DNA of 64,000 bases, taken from contig NC_134843.1 in NCBI RefSeq assembly GCF_965363235.1, positions 90,367,795-90,431,794 of the forward strand, read 5' to 3'. Within the stretch, counting starts at the first letter, position 1. Every line of letters begins with the position of its first letter. The position numbers and the translations under genes were made by a program. The stretch comes from Mytilus galloprovincialis (lineage: Eukaryota > Mollusca > Bivalvia > Mytilida > Mytilidae). Below, piece by piece: positions 12,101 to 22,018 of this stretch. The notes below the pieces were generated by a model that saw nothing but the letters and a program-made list of their open reading frames with translations, did no database searches and was not told the DNA's origin.

Positions 12101-15100
12101 GTTGTGTTGGTTTAAACTGCTTAGAAACTTACTTTCTTACTGTCCGATATGTTAATGACAAGTAGGGCAGCAGCAAAAGGTTCTTTTTTTGCATGATAAC
12201 AAGTTATTCAAAGAGTTTAGTTTTAAAATGAATACTCAATGTTTATCTTCTTTGAAATGAAACCGGAATTTTACCCTATGTAATTGTGATCAAGAAGCTA
12301 CGTTTTTTTTTATTCCATTGTGGTTCGATGCAAAATACCGAAAGCTATTCATGTACATATTCGACAAAAATGCCTCTTTTTGTTCTTGCTAGTTTATATA
12401 CCACCGACATAAGAGGTCCCTGTTTTAAAAGAGACTTTGGCTTAACTTTGTACATTCATGACTGAGATTCGGAACGTCACCAGCCTATATTTGTTCGCAT
12501 GTTACACGACTTAATATTTGAAGTTGGACAAAACAAAATCCAGTCATATCCCTTACAGTCACTGTTAGTGTTAATCTCGTGAAGGCGGTTATATTTAGGT
12601 ATTCCATGCGTAATAGACTTACGTTGTTCTGATGGTTGATGTCTAAGTTTCCCCTGTATGGCCATATAGTGTTTACTAGTTTGGCATCTCCTGTCCTTAT
12701 GGCCACCATGAAAGCATTACTATTCTCCTAAAATAGAATTAATCTCGATTTAAATCAAAGTTTTGTTTAGAGCCGATATTCAGTAAACTTTTTAAACAAG
12801 CTTTAGCAATTCTTTCTAAAATTGACTGTTTATAAATTTTGAAATTATAAAAACTACGGATTCATCAGGCAAAGTTTACCTTAGATAGATTTGGCCATTT
12901 TTTATGTTTCTTTTGGTCATATAGCTATTCGATTGTTTCGGTTTTTATAAATCCAAGACTTTCATCAAATATTTGGCTTTGAGCGTTCCTGACGAAGGTA
13001 AATCCAGAAAAGCGCTTTGGACGCATGAAATTAATATAACATGTTGTTTTCATTCTGTAAGTTTCAAAGTTGATACCATAATGGATCTCTTTTAGCTAAG
13101 TATTCATAACACTCAACGAAGTTTCATAGCTCGCGTTTTAAAATTGAAAATGTTGTGTTGATTGAAGAAATATCATAGCACAATCAATGCAGTTTTAGAA
13201 TCTATATTTATTTTCAATTTAACTGCATTTTCCTTTGTATTTGTTGGAGTGTATAACACACAGTTTTGGACTATAGAAATACATCATGTATCATCGTGTA
13301 AAAAGCCTAAATAGAATTCTGCACGTACAACTACAGATACAGATACAGATGTATATATACTCACATTATTGACCGCCGTCACATCAGCACTGTGTTTCAG
13401 TAATAGTTCTACCACTTCTAAATGCTTATTTTGTGTGGCCAACATCAGCGGGGTACTTCCATCCTTTGTAATTAAAAAAATATATATATGCTACATCAGC
13501 GGGGTACTTCCATCCTTTGTAATCAAAAAAATATATATATGCTACATTGTATATGACTTTTTCAAGATCTTGGTCAGCTACATGCTTCACACAAGGTGGG
13601 ATTAAATCAGCTTTGTGTTTATATTCACGTTTCAGTTACGAGAGACTTTGGCTTATATGTCAATAAACCTCAACGACAAAAATAACAAAAAGATAATGTA
13701 GAAGGCAATACACATACTTCAGCCATAGACATTTGTCTGCAAAATGTGTACCACTTTATTGTTCTAAATGTTTTCATATTTAATGTATATTTTATATGTA
13801 TAAAGTTTGTGATTTCATTAAAAAATGTGGTAACAAGTTGACGTTTAGATGTTGTTGTGTGAGTTATGCGTCAATGAACCCCACCCCCTTTTTTTTGGAC
13901 GATCAATGCATTTGAATGGGAACATATAGTTGGACCCCCCCCCCTTTTTTAGATGGCTGGATCCGCCACTGTAATGTTTAACGTTTCTGTTTTCACAAAC
14001 ATTCCCACTGCATTATGTTCCTTGACAAATACACTTTTATGGTACTGATGTAAAATAATCATGTTAGGAGGCTGTTGATTGTCTCTTCTGCATTGTTTAA
14101 CATTATGATAATTATCCTGATTTATTACATTGGTTGCAATAAATTACATTGATTTCCCAGTTAAATAAAAACCGATAATTTCACATGTGAAATAAACGTG
14201 GTTATTTCACTCTCTGACGTCATACAACAGTAGGCGTTGTCAAGACGTCGATAACGTCGGATCAAAACAAATTGTAAATGCGTAGGAAAAACATATAGTC
14301 CCTGACATTTGCTACATTAATTTCATAAAAAAAAAGCCATTTGACAATGTAATAAAAAGTATAACTAATCGCCGTATTTGAATATCAAAAATAAGACAAC
14401 TTGTGACCGAACGCCGCTGTGGATTAAACTCGTGCTGCGCACTCGTTTAATCCATGCGTCGTTCGGTCACGCGTTGTCTTATTTTTTGATATTCAAATAC
14501 GGCGATTAGTTATACTATAAGTATTTTATAGCTTACAATACTATATTGCCGGTTTTGCTTATTGTTGCCAGAGACCTTAAAAGTAGCCCGTATCAGGCGT
14601 AGAGTAATTGTTTGGATCCTTATCTTAGGAGAAGGTTGACTCATTGACAGTGATACAACACATTCTTATTATTGTAATGCAATAATGTTTTGGTTTGTAT
14701 GACTTTTTCTTAATTATCATCTTGTTTATGTGTTTTACTGTCCTATTGTTTCCCTTTATGTTGTGAGCTTAAGTTTGGTGAATTGAATAAAATCAACAGA
14801 AAGGGCAGTTATATACCGTTGATCTTTTATCATTTGAGTTAGTACCAGCCTCAACAAATCTTCGCATTCCGTCAAGATGTCCCATAGCTGCCACAATACA
14901 AATTGGATCCATCCCAAGTTGATACTAAAATAGAAACCTATAAGTTCTGTCATTTAATTAAAGAAAAACGTAATGCCTACCTTTTAAAAATATATTTTCA
15001 CGTAGTAAGAAAGATAACTGCGTCCAACTAGCAATAATATTTTAGTATTACACTCAATTTCTTTGAATGTAAAAAGAATCTTTTTCCTCATTTAATTATT

Positions 15101-15711
15101 ATTTTGGCCTATATTTAATTTAGATGACGCAACCCATATATATATATATATATGTGTGAAAGTAAACACTAGCCCTATCCTTTAAACCTTAGCTATACAA
15201 ACTAACAAATCCTAACCTTAACCTAGAATCACCCCCCCCCCCCAAAAAAAAAAAACAAAAAAACAAAATAAAACAAAATAAAAACACATTGAAAAAAATA
15301 CTCTTAAATCGTAAACATTTCAGTATAAGTTACGATCAACATTTTCCGTAAACTATTTTGTGAATGATCTCAGGACCCTTATTATTATAGGTAGAAGTAG
15401 TAATAGTTGTAGTATTATGATATGATCAAGTTTCCCAAAAAAGAAGTATTATTAATATTAATTATTAGATTAATTTGTGCTTCACTTACCATCTCCTCTT
15501 TGGTTGCTAGTTTGAAGATTTCCTCTGGGAGATCGTCTTTTTCTAGTAAACCGTTTCCTAAAATTTCCATACTCTTATCTGCTGGAGAACATTCATTTTC
15601 GGACTGTTTTTCTATTTCATCAGTAGGTTCGTCATTTTCACAAGGGTGTCCTTTACAAGGTCCTTTACACTGCTTACATTTTCGTGTCTTTTTGGTAACT
15701 TTTCCCTGCAT
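2376..15711 (-). CDS. Ankyrin-repeat protein with giant unrecognised C-terminal exon (eight coding exons)
   Basis: Spliced gene of eight coding exons, all phase 0: 15711-15490, 14924-14817, 13463-13365, 12727-12623, 11160-11062, 8574-8476, 7773-7672 and 6110-2376. It predicts about 1522 residues. Residues 1-74 are a polar N-terminus with Cys/Lys-rich motifs (KCKQCKGPCKGHPC). Residues 75-278 are six ankyrin repeats, recognisable from DGxTPLMxA, GNTALHIA and LLSSGAD signatures. Residues 279-1522 come from a single terminal exon: a largely helical block (about 281-460), a very basic/acidic stretch (about 455-495), then an Asn/Ser/Thr-rich tail ending S-Y-V. Ankyrin repeats bind proteins, so a scaffold or adaptor role is plausible, but I do not recognise the family of the C-terminal part and assign no function. 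The start is the first ATG of an exon whose coding frame runs cleanly into the GTAAGT donor; additional 5' non-coding exons are possible. Introns are full of repeats. Confidence 0.85.
6945..7200. repeat. Simple repeats in intron 7 (poly-T and poly-G)
   Basis: A poly-T run at about 7001-7024 and a 12-base G run at 7179-7190 lie in an otherwise AT-rich intron. The ORF reading through the poly-T run is not a gene. The rest of the 6111-7671 intron shows nothing recognisable. Confidence 0.8.
7672..7773 (-). CDS. Ankyrin gene exon 7 (repeat 6)
   Basis: Acceptor TTTTTCAG. 34 codons if the donor is TTT|GTAAAG; a second in-frame donor six bases on (AAAG|GTACAC) would add Val-Lys. QGCTALCLSAEPDHDTVLDT is a divergent last repeat (C-terminal cap). 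The choice of donor is not settled by phase because both keep the frame. Confidence 0.75.
8476..8574 (-). CDS. Ankyrin gene exon 6 (repeat 5)
   Basis: 33 codons between ATATAG and ATA|GTAAGT. DGYTPLMVASLKGDMKVLNR with LLSSGADLL is a clear ankyrin repeat. Confidence 0.85.
8734..8835 (+). repeat. Degenerate half of a MITE also present at 36436-36603
   Basis: TTTCAGAATCTAAAATGCAT and the later TTCAACCAATG match the element at 36436-36603 in the same order. The right end is not evident here, so this is a truncated or decayed copy in an intron of the ankyrin gene. Confidence 0.45.
9075..9305 (+). repeat. Abundant mussel dispersed repeat in an ankyrin-gene intron
   Basis: The series GGACAGTCAAACTCATAAAT, AAAGACAAACAGACAAACAA, ACACGAACCCCACCAAAAAC and CTCCACATGTGGCACCCGTC belongs to a repeat I know as very common in mussel genomic sequence. 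ORFs on its minus strand are by-products. Family name and ends are not certain from one copy. Confidence 0.6.
9928..10060 (+). repeat. Two-copy 71-bp direct repeat
   Basis: GGGGCTTATTTCATACA followed by GGTTAGTAGTGG occurs twice, offset by 71 bp (near 9939 and 10010), with further similarity in TGTCCCTTTA / CGTCCCTTTA. It lies in an intron. Confidence 0.75.
10290..10685. mobile_element. MITE-like element of about 400 bp with terminal inverted repeats
   Basis: The left end ATGTACTTAGGTGATGTT is mirrored by the right end AACCTTACCTAAGTACAT with a few mismatches. The interior is AT-rich and non-coding. It lies in an ankyrin-gene intron. No target duplication could be fixed. Confidence 0.6.
10699..10843. 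mobile_element. Long imperfect palindrome (foldback element) of about 145 bp
   Basis: The left arm (10699-10763) and right arm (10775-10843) are near reverse complements; words include TATGGGGTCAGTAAAATCCA against TGGAATTTACTGACCCCATA. A loop of about 11 bp separates them. It directly follows the element at 10290-10685. Confidence 0.75.
11062..11160 (-). CDS. Ankyrin gene exon 5 (repeat 4)
   Basis: 33 codons between TTTTCTGTAG and AAT|GTAAGT. GNTALHIATDKCWDACVQFL followed by LSSGAKIDEQNN is the most canonical repeat of the series. Confidence 0.85.
11505..11625 (+). repeat. Dispersed repeat copy 1 (GCGTTC/GGACGCATGAAATTA type)
   Basis: TTTGGCTTTGAGCGTTC, a gap, then GGACGCATGAAATTAATAA. The same words in the same order occur at 12940-13035. 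This is a known kind of bivalve dispersed repeat. ORFs across it are not genes. Confidence 0.6.
11640..12000 (+). mobile_element. Foldback MITE family A, copy 1
   Basis: Shares long stretches with 23395-23680 (reverse) and 27390-27605 (direct): TTTTCATGATCCCAGCTAAA, AGCTTCTTTTTGTAACTT, TTTTTAGAATGAAGCGCTTC. Its own halves are partly reverse-complementary (AAGAAGC / GCTTCTT words on both sides of the GAAGCGCTTC core). Non-coding, in an ankyrin-gene intron. Confidence 0.7.
12623..12727 (-). CDS. Ankyrin gene exon 4 (repeat 3)
   Basis: 35 codons between ATTTTAG and AAC|GTAAGT. ENSNAFMVAIRTGDAKLVN is an ankyrin repeat in which the usual T-P-L is N-A-F, and a two-residue longer loop (WPYRGNLDI) replaces the GAD turn. 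Frame and phase agree with both neighbours. Confidence 0.75.
12940..13035 (+). repeat. Dispersed repeat copy 2
   Basis: TTTGGCTTTGAGCGTTCCTG and GGACGCATGAAATTAATA match the copy at 11505-11625. Intronic. Confidence 0.6.
13365..13463 (-). CDS. Ankyrin gene exon 3 (repeat 2)
   Basis: Exactly 33 codons with a near-consensus repeat: DGSTPLMLATQNKHLEVVEL, then LLLKHSADV. The donor is AAT|GTGAGT. The acceptor ACAAAG|GAT lacks a pyrimidine tract and is A/T-rich; it sits in a 51-bp tandem duplication (see 13446-13547), so a second copy of the acceptor and exon start lies 51 bp upstream. Confidence 0.8.
13446..13547 (-). repeat. 51-bp tandem duplication over a splice acceptor
   Basis: Two adjacent 51-bp units (13446-13496 and 13497-13547) differ at a single base (AATTAAA against AATCAAA). 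On the coding (minus) strand each unit contains the acceptor ACAAAG|GAT and the first 18 bases of exon 3. The proximal copy is the real exon start. Use of the distal one would read Asp-Gly-Ser-Thr-Pro-Leu-Met and then TAG. Confidence 0.9.
13880..13970 (+). repeat. Degenerate repeat with C-rich runs
   Basis: Two phrases ending in C-runs followed by TTTTTT (near 13885 and 13935), then GGCTGGATCCGCCACTG, a terminus I associate with a common marine-invertebrate repeat. Weakly supported. Confidence 0.35.
14358..14516. mobile_element. Near-perfect palindrome of 159 bp
   Basis: The left arm begins AGTATAACTAATCGCCGTAT and the right arm ends ATACGGCGATTAGTTATACT, exact reverse complements. The pairing extends inward through CGAACGCCGCTG / GCGTCGTTCG with few mismatches to a short G/C-rich centre. 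Typical of a foldback or MITE insertion. It sits in intron 2 of the ankyrin gene. Confidence 0.85.
14817..14924 (-). CDS. Ankyrin gene exon 2 (repeat 1)
   Basis: Acceptor CTATTTTAG and donor ACG|GTATAT bound 36 codons. The core GMDPICIVAAMGHLDGMRRF fits a divergent ankyrin repeat (D-P-I-x-x-A-A-x-x-G-H). The N-terminal capping position may explain its drift from consensus. Confidence 0.75.
15120..15290. repeat. Simple repeats in intron 1
   Basis: A (TA)n run near 15137-15153, a C run near 15231-15243, then an A-rich tract with AAACAAAA phrases. Confidence 0.85.
15490..15711 (-). CDS. Ankyrin gene exon 1 (residues 1-74)
   Basis: Opens with ATG at 15711 and ends in a consensus donor (GAGATG|GTAAGT) after 74 codons. 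The N-terminal Cys-Lys motifs KCKQCKGPCKGHPC resemble a small metal-binding or nucleic-acid-binding patch but match no zinc-finger spacing I can name. An acidic stretch follows. The ORF continues past the donor, but those residues would be intronic. Confidence 0.75.
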
Positions 15712-15790
15712 TTCGATTCAAAACGTATTTCGAATTCTAAGGATTTGTTTTGCGTTTGTTTTCACTGGGAAACGTTTCTTAGAGAAAGAA

Positions 15791-15816
15791 CGTAACGTCA
15801 TAATGTAGGCGACGTC
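15791..15816 (-). promoter_or_regulatory. CRE-like words upstream of the ankyrin gene start
   Basis: ACGTCA (15795-15800) and the palindrome GACGTC (15811-15816) lie 84-105 bp upstream of the ATG at 15711. They resemble cAMP-response-element half sites. No convincing TATA box is seen. Words this short occur by chance, so this is only a hint of the promoter position. Confidence 0.25.
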
Positions 15817-18800
15817 GTTTTACCGCTATATGCGCAAACCCAGGACGTTCCATATCTAAGCCTTTTTTTAACAATATAAATGCAGTGTTCTAATACATTA
15901 TAACATAACGAATGAAACCAGATAGTGTGAACTATCTTCCGATCTCTTCTAATAGAAAATTGTTTTTACTATATTAATGTGGTGTGGACATGTAAAAACG
16001 TCACCGTTGTGTATTTATTTGCTTATTTCAGACCTGTTCAAATACGAAAATTATTTAGTATTTTTTAAGAACTTTGTAACAAATTCACAAGAGACATTAT
16101 ATAAAAGAGGAGCCTGTAATTAAGAGGTTGGAGTTTGTTGCTGTTGATTATATATGTGCGCTGTTTTTATTTTTTTTGTACAGTTCTTGTATTTTTCTGT
16201 TACACCACTGTCATATGATAAGGGTAGGATTGGGCGCCTACTAACAGGTTTAAACCTGCCATATTCTGTAGGTGCCTGGTCGTTTGTTTCTGTTTTACAT
16301 AAAAAAAAATCGTTTTATACTTTTTTGTACATTAATTATGCCGTTAGTTTTCTAGCTTGAATTGTTTTACATTTCTTTTTTCTGAGCCTTTTATAGCTGA
16401 CTAAAGGCCCTTGGGCTGATATTGATGTCTCGGGATGATACGACATATGATTCGGATTTTGCCATGCATTATTCTCTATATATCACATAGCGATATTGTC
16501 TAAAATCAATTGTAAATATGCAGACATTCCATGCGGAAAATGTTGTTTTCGGCAAAGAAAAATTAAGAAAATACTAACTTTAAAACTTATTGCTCAAATA
16601 TAAACAACAATTGAGTCTAAATATACATTCAGAAGTTAGTTAGAAGCTAAAGTTTATGTCCGTGTAAAATTTGAAGTGCTGTGTTTTTCTTATATACAAA
16701 AATAAACAAATGCTATTAGTTCTTATATCAATGCGATACTTTTCAAATATCATAGCGGTGTTTTTGTTATATCAATATTTGTACTTATTTACTATTAGTA
16801 TTAGACTGCTGTGTCCATATTGTGACAATTTTACCTTTTATGTCTGTTTTGTTCACGCATCGTTGTAAATATGACAGAATTTGACGAGACTGTCATACAC
16901 GTGAGAGGTTAAGCGCTAAAAAAACAGGTTCTATCCACCATTTTCAAAATTTAAAAATGCCAGTACCGAATCAGAAATATGACAGTTGTTATCCATTCGT
17001 TTGGTGTGTTTTATCATTTGATTTTACCATTTGATAAGGGACTTTCTGTTTTGAATTTTCCTCGGAGTTCAGTATTTTTGAGATTTTACTTCTTAGTAGT
17101 ATTGTATGTAAATAAGCAGTTTTAAGACCATTGCTTAAATTCAAATTGTTTTTGGTAACATCTTACAAATTTATCAATTGGTTTTAGAAGCAAAACTAAT
17201 CAAATAAGGGTTTAATTAACAATGTCGTAATCAAATAGATAAGTATCAAAATTATTGTTCATAAATATAACATTTAGCAAATTTTAAAATGAACATACCG
17301 AAATATTATATATCCGATATGCTTTCAACGCACGCATGGAAGACTTTCTTTATTGATAACAATGAAACTAACTTGTGACAAAGAAGAATCGTTCAGATTG
17401 ATTCGATAAATCTAACCTGTACTTTTGAATCTCCTTTTTTTATACAAATTAGACCGTTGTTTTTCCTGTTTGAATGGTTTAACACTAGTAATAATTTTGT
17501 TCCTACATAGCGTGGTGTTCGCTGTGAGCCAAGGCTCTGTGTTTAAGGCCCTACTTTGATCTATAATGCTTTACTTTAAACAAATTATTACTTTGATGGA
17601 AAGTTGTCTCATTCGAACTCATGCACCATCTTCTTATCTCTATAAATCTTTAAATTTCCCCTTATAAATAACTGCTTTCCAGTCTCACAACTGAACGATC
17701 TAAATTTATAGATATAGAAAAGATATGTGTTCTAAACATTTTGTTTTAGTACTCATTGAGGAAATGAATTTATAACAAGCGATACGGATTGTTATTTTGC
17801 ACTAAGAAATGTTCGTGTATTTATACGATTGGCTACTAGTCAAAAACGAAAGTCAAATCTCTGTGGCAACAATACATCAGAATGCCCTCACGGTCATCGC
17901 GATGTAAAAGAGCGTCTACGCGGCGAGCTGATTATGTTCATAGAGATATCGATTTACCAACGGGAAAAGTCTTTGATATCCAAAAAGAACTGTTTTCCTT
18001 CTCTATATTTTTTTCTATGTTAATAATAAATACATTTTCTGTTTGACAAGATTTTTGATTTTCCTTGTATCTAAAGTTGTCCAATTTATGTGTCTGAGGC
18101 TACTCAATTGGTATCTTCAAAGTTCGGACATCAGCATTTGTACATTTTAATTTGTTTGAATTATCTATTTTACAATTTGAATATTCATTGTAATTTGGAG
18201 CTGTATTGGATTGGATTGTTTGAATGAATGTTTCTTTTAAGTAATAATATTTTTTGTCTATTTCGATATTACCAAGGTGGATAGGCTATAGCAGTGTGAC
18301 CAGTATTTTAGAATCTAATAGGTCGGTAGACTATTTGCAACCGCATTTAAATTCCGCCATTGCATCATCACTTCAAATAGAATGAGTCGGTTAAACCATG
18401 TGATTGAAAACAATAGACTGAACAGGTTGTCAACACTTTCAACTATCAATAGGGTCAAGCAACATTTTCGAAATGATAAGTTCATGTAAGCGTTAATTTT
18501 GTTACAGTTACGAAATTTTAGTGATATTGATCCTAAAACATTAAACCGGTCATGATCTAAGTTTGCGAATTATGTTTGCAGTTTTCTTGAAATGCATTGT
18601 TGACGTGTAATCGTATTCATTTTATATTAGAAAACTATAGCAGTTATATTAGAAAAGTATCGCATTCATAAATTTTTGATATTAAAAAATCATCGCTATG
18701 ATATAAGACAAATATCGCATTGATATAATAAAATATAGCAGTATCTTTGACTTAAAGGTGATTATGGCTTAGCAAACAATTGCATTCATCTCAATTGCAT

Positions 18801-19149
18801 TCCACTGAATTTGCTACATGATATTTATAGAATGTGTACATCTACAAATGATAAATCGTCCATTTATGTTTCAATTGTTCAACAATTCAATTTTCTCGTT
18901 TAAATACACCTTGCTTGTTATTACATAAAATAATTCATGGAAATTATACACCAGACGTATGTCGTGTTAAATGTCACCCTGTTTTAAGAAAAGAGTCATA
19001 ACTTTATACCGAGAAATCGGCCTTTCTTGGTACAAATGCTAACATTCGTCTGAAATTTCCCACAATGCAACTTGTTGATATGAGACAATATCGTGCGTTG
19101 ATATAAGAAAAGTTTTTATCGAATCCAATCGCTTTTTCGAGGACTCAAA

Positions 19150-19250
19150 AGTTCGATGGGGACGCTAAAACACGATGGTCAGGCTAAAATACGATGTCCT
19201 ACACTAAAGTGCGATGGTTTTTGGCATTATTTGAACACGCTAAAGTGCGT
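19150..19250 (+). repeat. Degenerate short tandem repeat (CGATGG...GCTAAA phrase)
   Basis: TTCGATGG, CACGATGG, TACGATG, GCGATGG alternate with GCTAAAACA, GCTAAAATA, ACTAAAGTG, GCTAAAGTG at about 22-25 bp spacing. Non-coding. Confidence 0.6.
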
Positions 19251-19289
19251 ATTTTCAGTCAGCGAAAATGAGTATCGACGTATATTAGT

Positions 19290-19445
19290 TAGCTTTCTCG
19301 TTTCAATTGTTTTTCATTTGTCATTTCGGGGCTTTTTAAATCTGACTATACTGTATGGGCTTTTCTCATTGTTGAAGGTCGTACGGTGATCTATAGTTGT
19401 TAATTTCTGTGTCATTTGATCTCATGTGGAGAGTTTTCTTATTGG
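19290..19445 (-). repeat. SINE-like repeat, reverse copy
   Basis: Reads GTTTCAATTGTTTTTCATTT, TCATTGTTGAAGGTCGTACG, TTTCTTATTGGCAATCAT, the reverse complement of the family seen at 47728-48060. Confidence 0.6.
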
Positions 19446-19916
19446 CAATCATATTAAATATTCTTTTTTATATATTTACTAAACCTTTCGTCTACCATCA
19501 TACATAAATTGATCTTCCCATGAAAAACAGTTAATAAAAAAAGTTCTGCTCTTTTTTTATTAAAATACTCAGAGGCCCACATTGGATGTGAGGGCTTTTT
19601 TGTTCTTCTTTTCTGTGACATTACTAGAAAACTCTATAAATCTTCATTCATCGTGCTTCATGAAGCAAATCATATTGTTGTATACAATACAAAGGACAAA
19701 CGAGATGGGGAGTAGTTAACCGAACACCGGAGCTCCTATACTGCTTCAGAAAACCGAAGAAAAAAAGTGTAATTCACCTTGTATCTACATTTAGGAAAAA
19801 ACTCAAACAATATTTTGTTTTTATTTACTTTCCAACCTATCTAAACCACTTAGATATATCAAGGACAATGACATAAATAATTTATAGATTTCCGTAAAAT
19901 TTGCCAACATGTTATA

Positions 19917-20096
19917 GATATTTCATATCTTTTGGACTGTTTTGTGGTGTATCGTAAATTATACCATAGCTTTTGTTGAAACCCCCGGCAATAACCTCAC
20001 GAGACGAAGTCGAGTGAGGTTGCCGAGGGGTTTCAACAAAAACTATGGTATAATTTACGAAACAACACAAAACTTTCCAAAAAATATGAAATATCT
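19917..20096. mobile_element. Long palindromic element of about 180 bp
   Basis: The left arm from GATATTTCATATCTTTTGGA and the right arm ending in ATATGAAATATC pair across a centre rich in CG (ACGAGACGAAGTCGAGTGA). The strongest match is TTATACCATAGCTTTTGTTG against CAACAAAAACTATGGTATAA. A shorter related palindrome is at 21679-21733. Confidence 0.8.
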
Positions 20097-20574
20097 GTTT
20101 TAACCTATTGTCTCTTTCGCTGTTTAAAATTGTGTATTTCATATATTTTTGTTTGTTTACTTCGAAATTATTTTAATAAGAATCTGTAAAATAACCCTTT
20201 TCGGACCTTACACTTAAGGCTCCGCCTACTTTTTAAAACTAGCACGGGCTTCAGAAACAGCGGGTAATCAGTTTGAAAAGATTTTTCGACAGCGATGGAT
20301 GCATCTTTACATTGGTGATGAAAAAACCGTTTTAGATGTTCTGGATAAGGACACAAGAAACTTCTAGTACAGATATCTGATATTTTGGAAGATTGCTGCA
20401 ATCCCAAACTTATGTACAATTGAACTGCAAAGGGTAGGTTTTTTTAATTTTATTATTTGTTTTCAAAATGTTCGAAATGTTTTAATTTTTTTATATTGAT
20501 TAATGATTTTGAGGAAATTAATTTCACAAGAATCTGTCTGAGAGTTTGTATGAATTATTCCACGTTTACCTTGA

Positions 20575-20765
20575 AACCAGAAGCCCACGAGGGAGGGTAG
20601 GAGGGGTCCTGATCCCGCAATCCCGGGCTTAAAAACACGAAATCCCGAGGTCCTGAAATTCGAAAAAAAGAATTCCCAGATCCAGAAAGGGTCAATCCCG
20701 AAATCCCGAGCTTAAAAACACCCGATCCCGGAGTCCCGATAAAGGTCCTATCCCCCTCGCCCATG
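20575..20765 (-). repeat. CCCGA-rich degenerate repeat
   Basis: AATCCCG and GATCCCG phrases with GCTTAAAAACAC recur several times (e.g. near 20630 and 20710). The open frame on the minus strand comes from the repeat and shows no protein family. Confidence 0.6.
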
Positions 20766-21144
20766 GCGTACATTAATTAAACGGGATTCCAAAATGTTCA
20801 CCATTAAATTCATTGACATGCGACGATATAATTTTAAAAAAAGAAGAAATAGCTCATTTAGAGCTGGGAACAGTATATCTGACATATATATATATATTCC
20901 TGTTTAGTTATAAAACGCTATCTAATTTTAACGGTCAAACATAGAGTAGTCTCATTTAAAGTCTAGATGTCAGCAGTGTTTAATAAACCGGGTGTGGATC
21001 AAACACTTTTAAAGCGTGGGTGGGGGTAAAGCAATCCAACATTTGAAAATACTATTAAATAGGTTATTTGTTTACCATATTTAAAGTTCTTTAAGAGGGG
21101 CGTGCTTCCTGTCCCCTCCATCCCCTAAAAACTAACCCGCCTTG

Positions 21145-21347
21145 CCCACAGGCGCTTGGGTCTAGGATACATAAGTTTCTTAGTATGGATAGAAAAATTG
21201 GGTATTTTCTCTGGGTCGTTTAAATCACTCGAAACTAGGTGAGACATGCACAGAAGTGATAGATATGTATTATAAATATAGAAAATTGAATATTTTAATA
21301 AAAAAAAAAAAAAAAAAATCTGTATCCTAGACCCAAGCGCATGTGGC
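21145..21347. mobile_element. MITE family B, copy 1 (about 203 bp, long TIRs)
   Basis: The left end CCACAGGCGCTTGGGTCTAG and the right end CTAGACCCAAGCGCATGTGG are inverted repeats of about 27 bp. The interior (GGTGAGACATGCACAGAAGT, GATAGATATGTATTA, A-run) is shared with 30700-30905. Confidence 0.8.
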
Positions 21348-21678
21348 CTTGCCAAACAAACGGTTAGATGTGATTCATGTAAATGTAGCTGTACAGTGGA
21401 GCCTATAGAAAGTTTACCATTTAATAACCGAAAATCAACATATTTTTAAACTTTATTTGTTTGTTCTGGGAGCGAATCTTGGTTCATTTAAAATATAGGA
21501 CAACAGAGTTGGTGTATGTGGGTTCGATTCCCACCCTAAGCAATCATTTATTTTAGCTGGTGCAAAGCGGGCAAATTAGCTTAGTGGCCCCACACTGACT
21601 TTGTTGTTTCTATCAAAAAATTCAGACGGCCGCGGCTAGGTCTTGACAATGTTTTTCTTTTGAATACCTGATACAACA

Positions 21679-21733
21679 AAACCATGGTATAATTGTGAAA
21701 ATTATACCATGGATAGCTATGGTATAATTTTCG
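21679..21733. repeat. Short palindrome with ACCATGGTATAATT core
   Basis: Contains AACCATGGTATAATT and AATTATACCATGG separated by five bases, then another CTATGGTATAATTTT. Related to the arms of the palindrome at 19917-20096. Confidence 0.65.
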
Positions 21734-22018
21734 GTTATTGAGATTTATACTCGGGTTGCACTCCCATAGGTTACATTGAACAGCTATAGGTTAATTAGAA
21801 AATAAATTATGAATTGTTAAAAAGGTTACGTTCATTACAATAACAATAGTCAAATTTAAGGCACTCTGAAAGTGATTGTGTTTGTAACCGGCCAAAAAAG
21901 AGGCCAACAATTTGTGGTGGTTGTGGTAGATGTATAGCTTAGACAATACATGGTAGTGCTTTATAAAGCCCAAATGCTGTGTATTCAGCTTAAATCAGAA
22001 AATAGTACATGTGTAGTA

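Larger units (their letters stand above)
15850..19900. other. Intergenic stretch, no gene supported
   Basis: Short ORFs only. It holds reverse fragments of the SINE-like repeat (about 16290-16420, 17440-17640 and 19290-19440), short degenerate minisatellite phrases near 18630-18740, and the CGATGG/GCTAAA array at 19150-19250. Confidence 0.55.

Noticed and set aside
15422..15808. 128-codon ORF on the plus strand
   Set aside because: Antisense to ankyrin exon 1, whose splice site and continuity with the ankyrin exons are well supported. No coding signal of its own.
21440..21600. tRNA-like signals: GTGGGTTCGATTCCCAC at about 21518-21534 and TAGCTTAGTGG at about 21577-21587
   Set aside because: The B-box-like word comes before the A-box-like word on the same strand, and no matching acceptor stem is found. 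Possibly debris of tRNA-derived repeats; not called as a tRNA.
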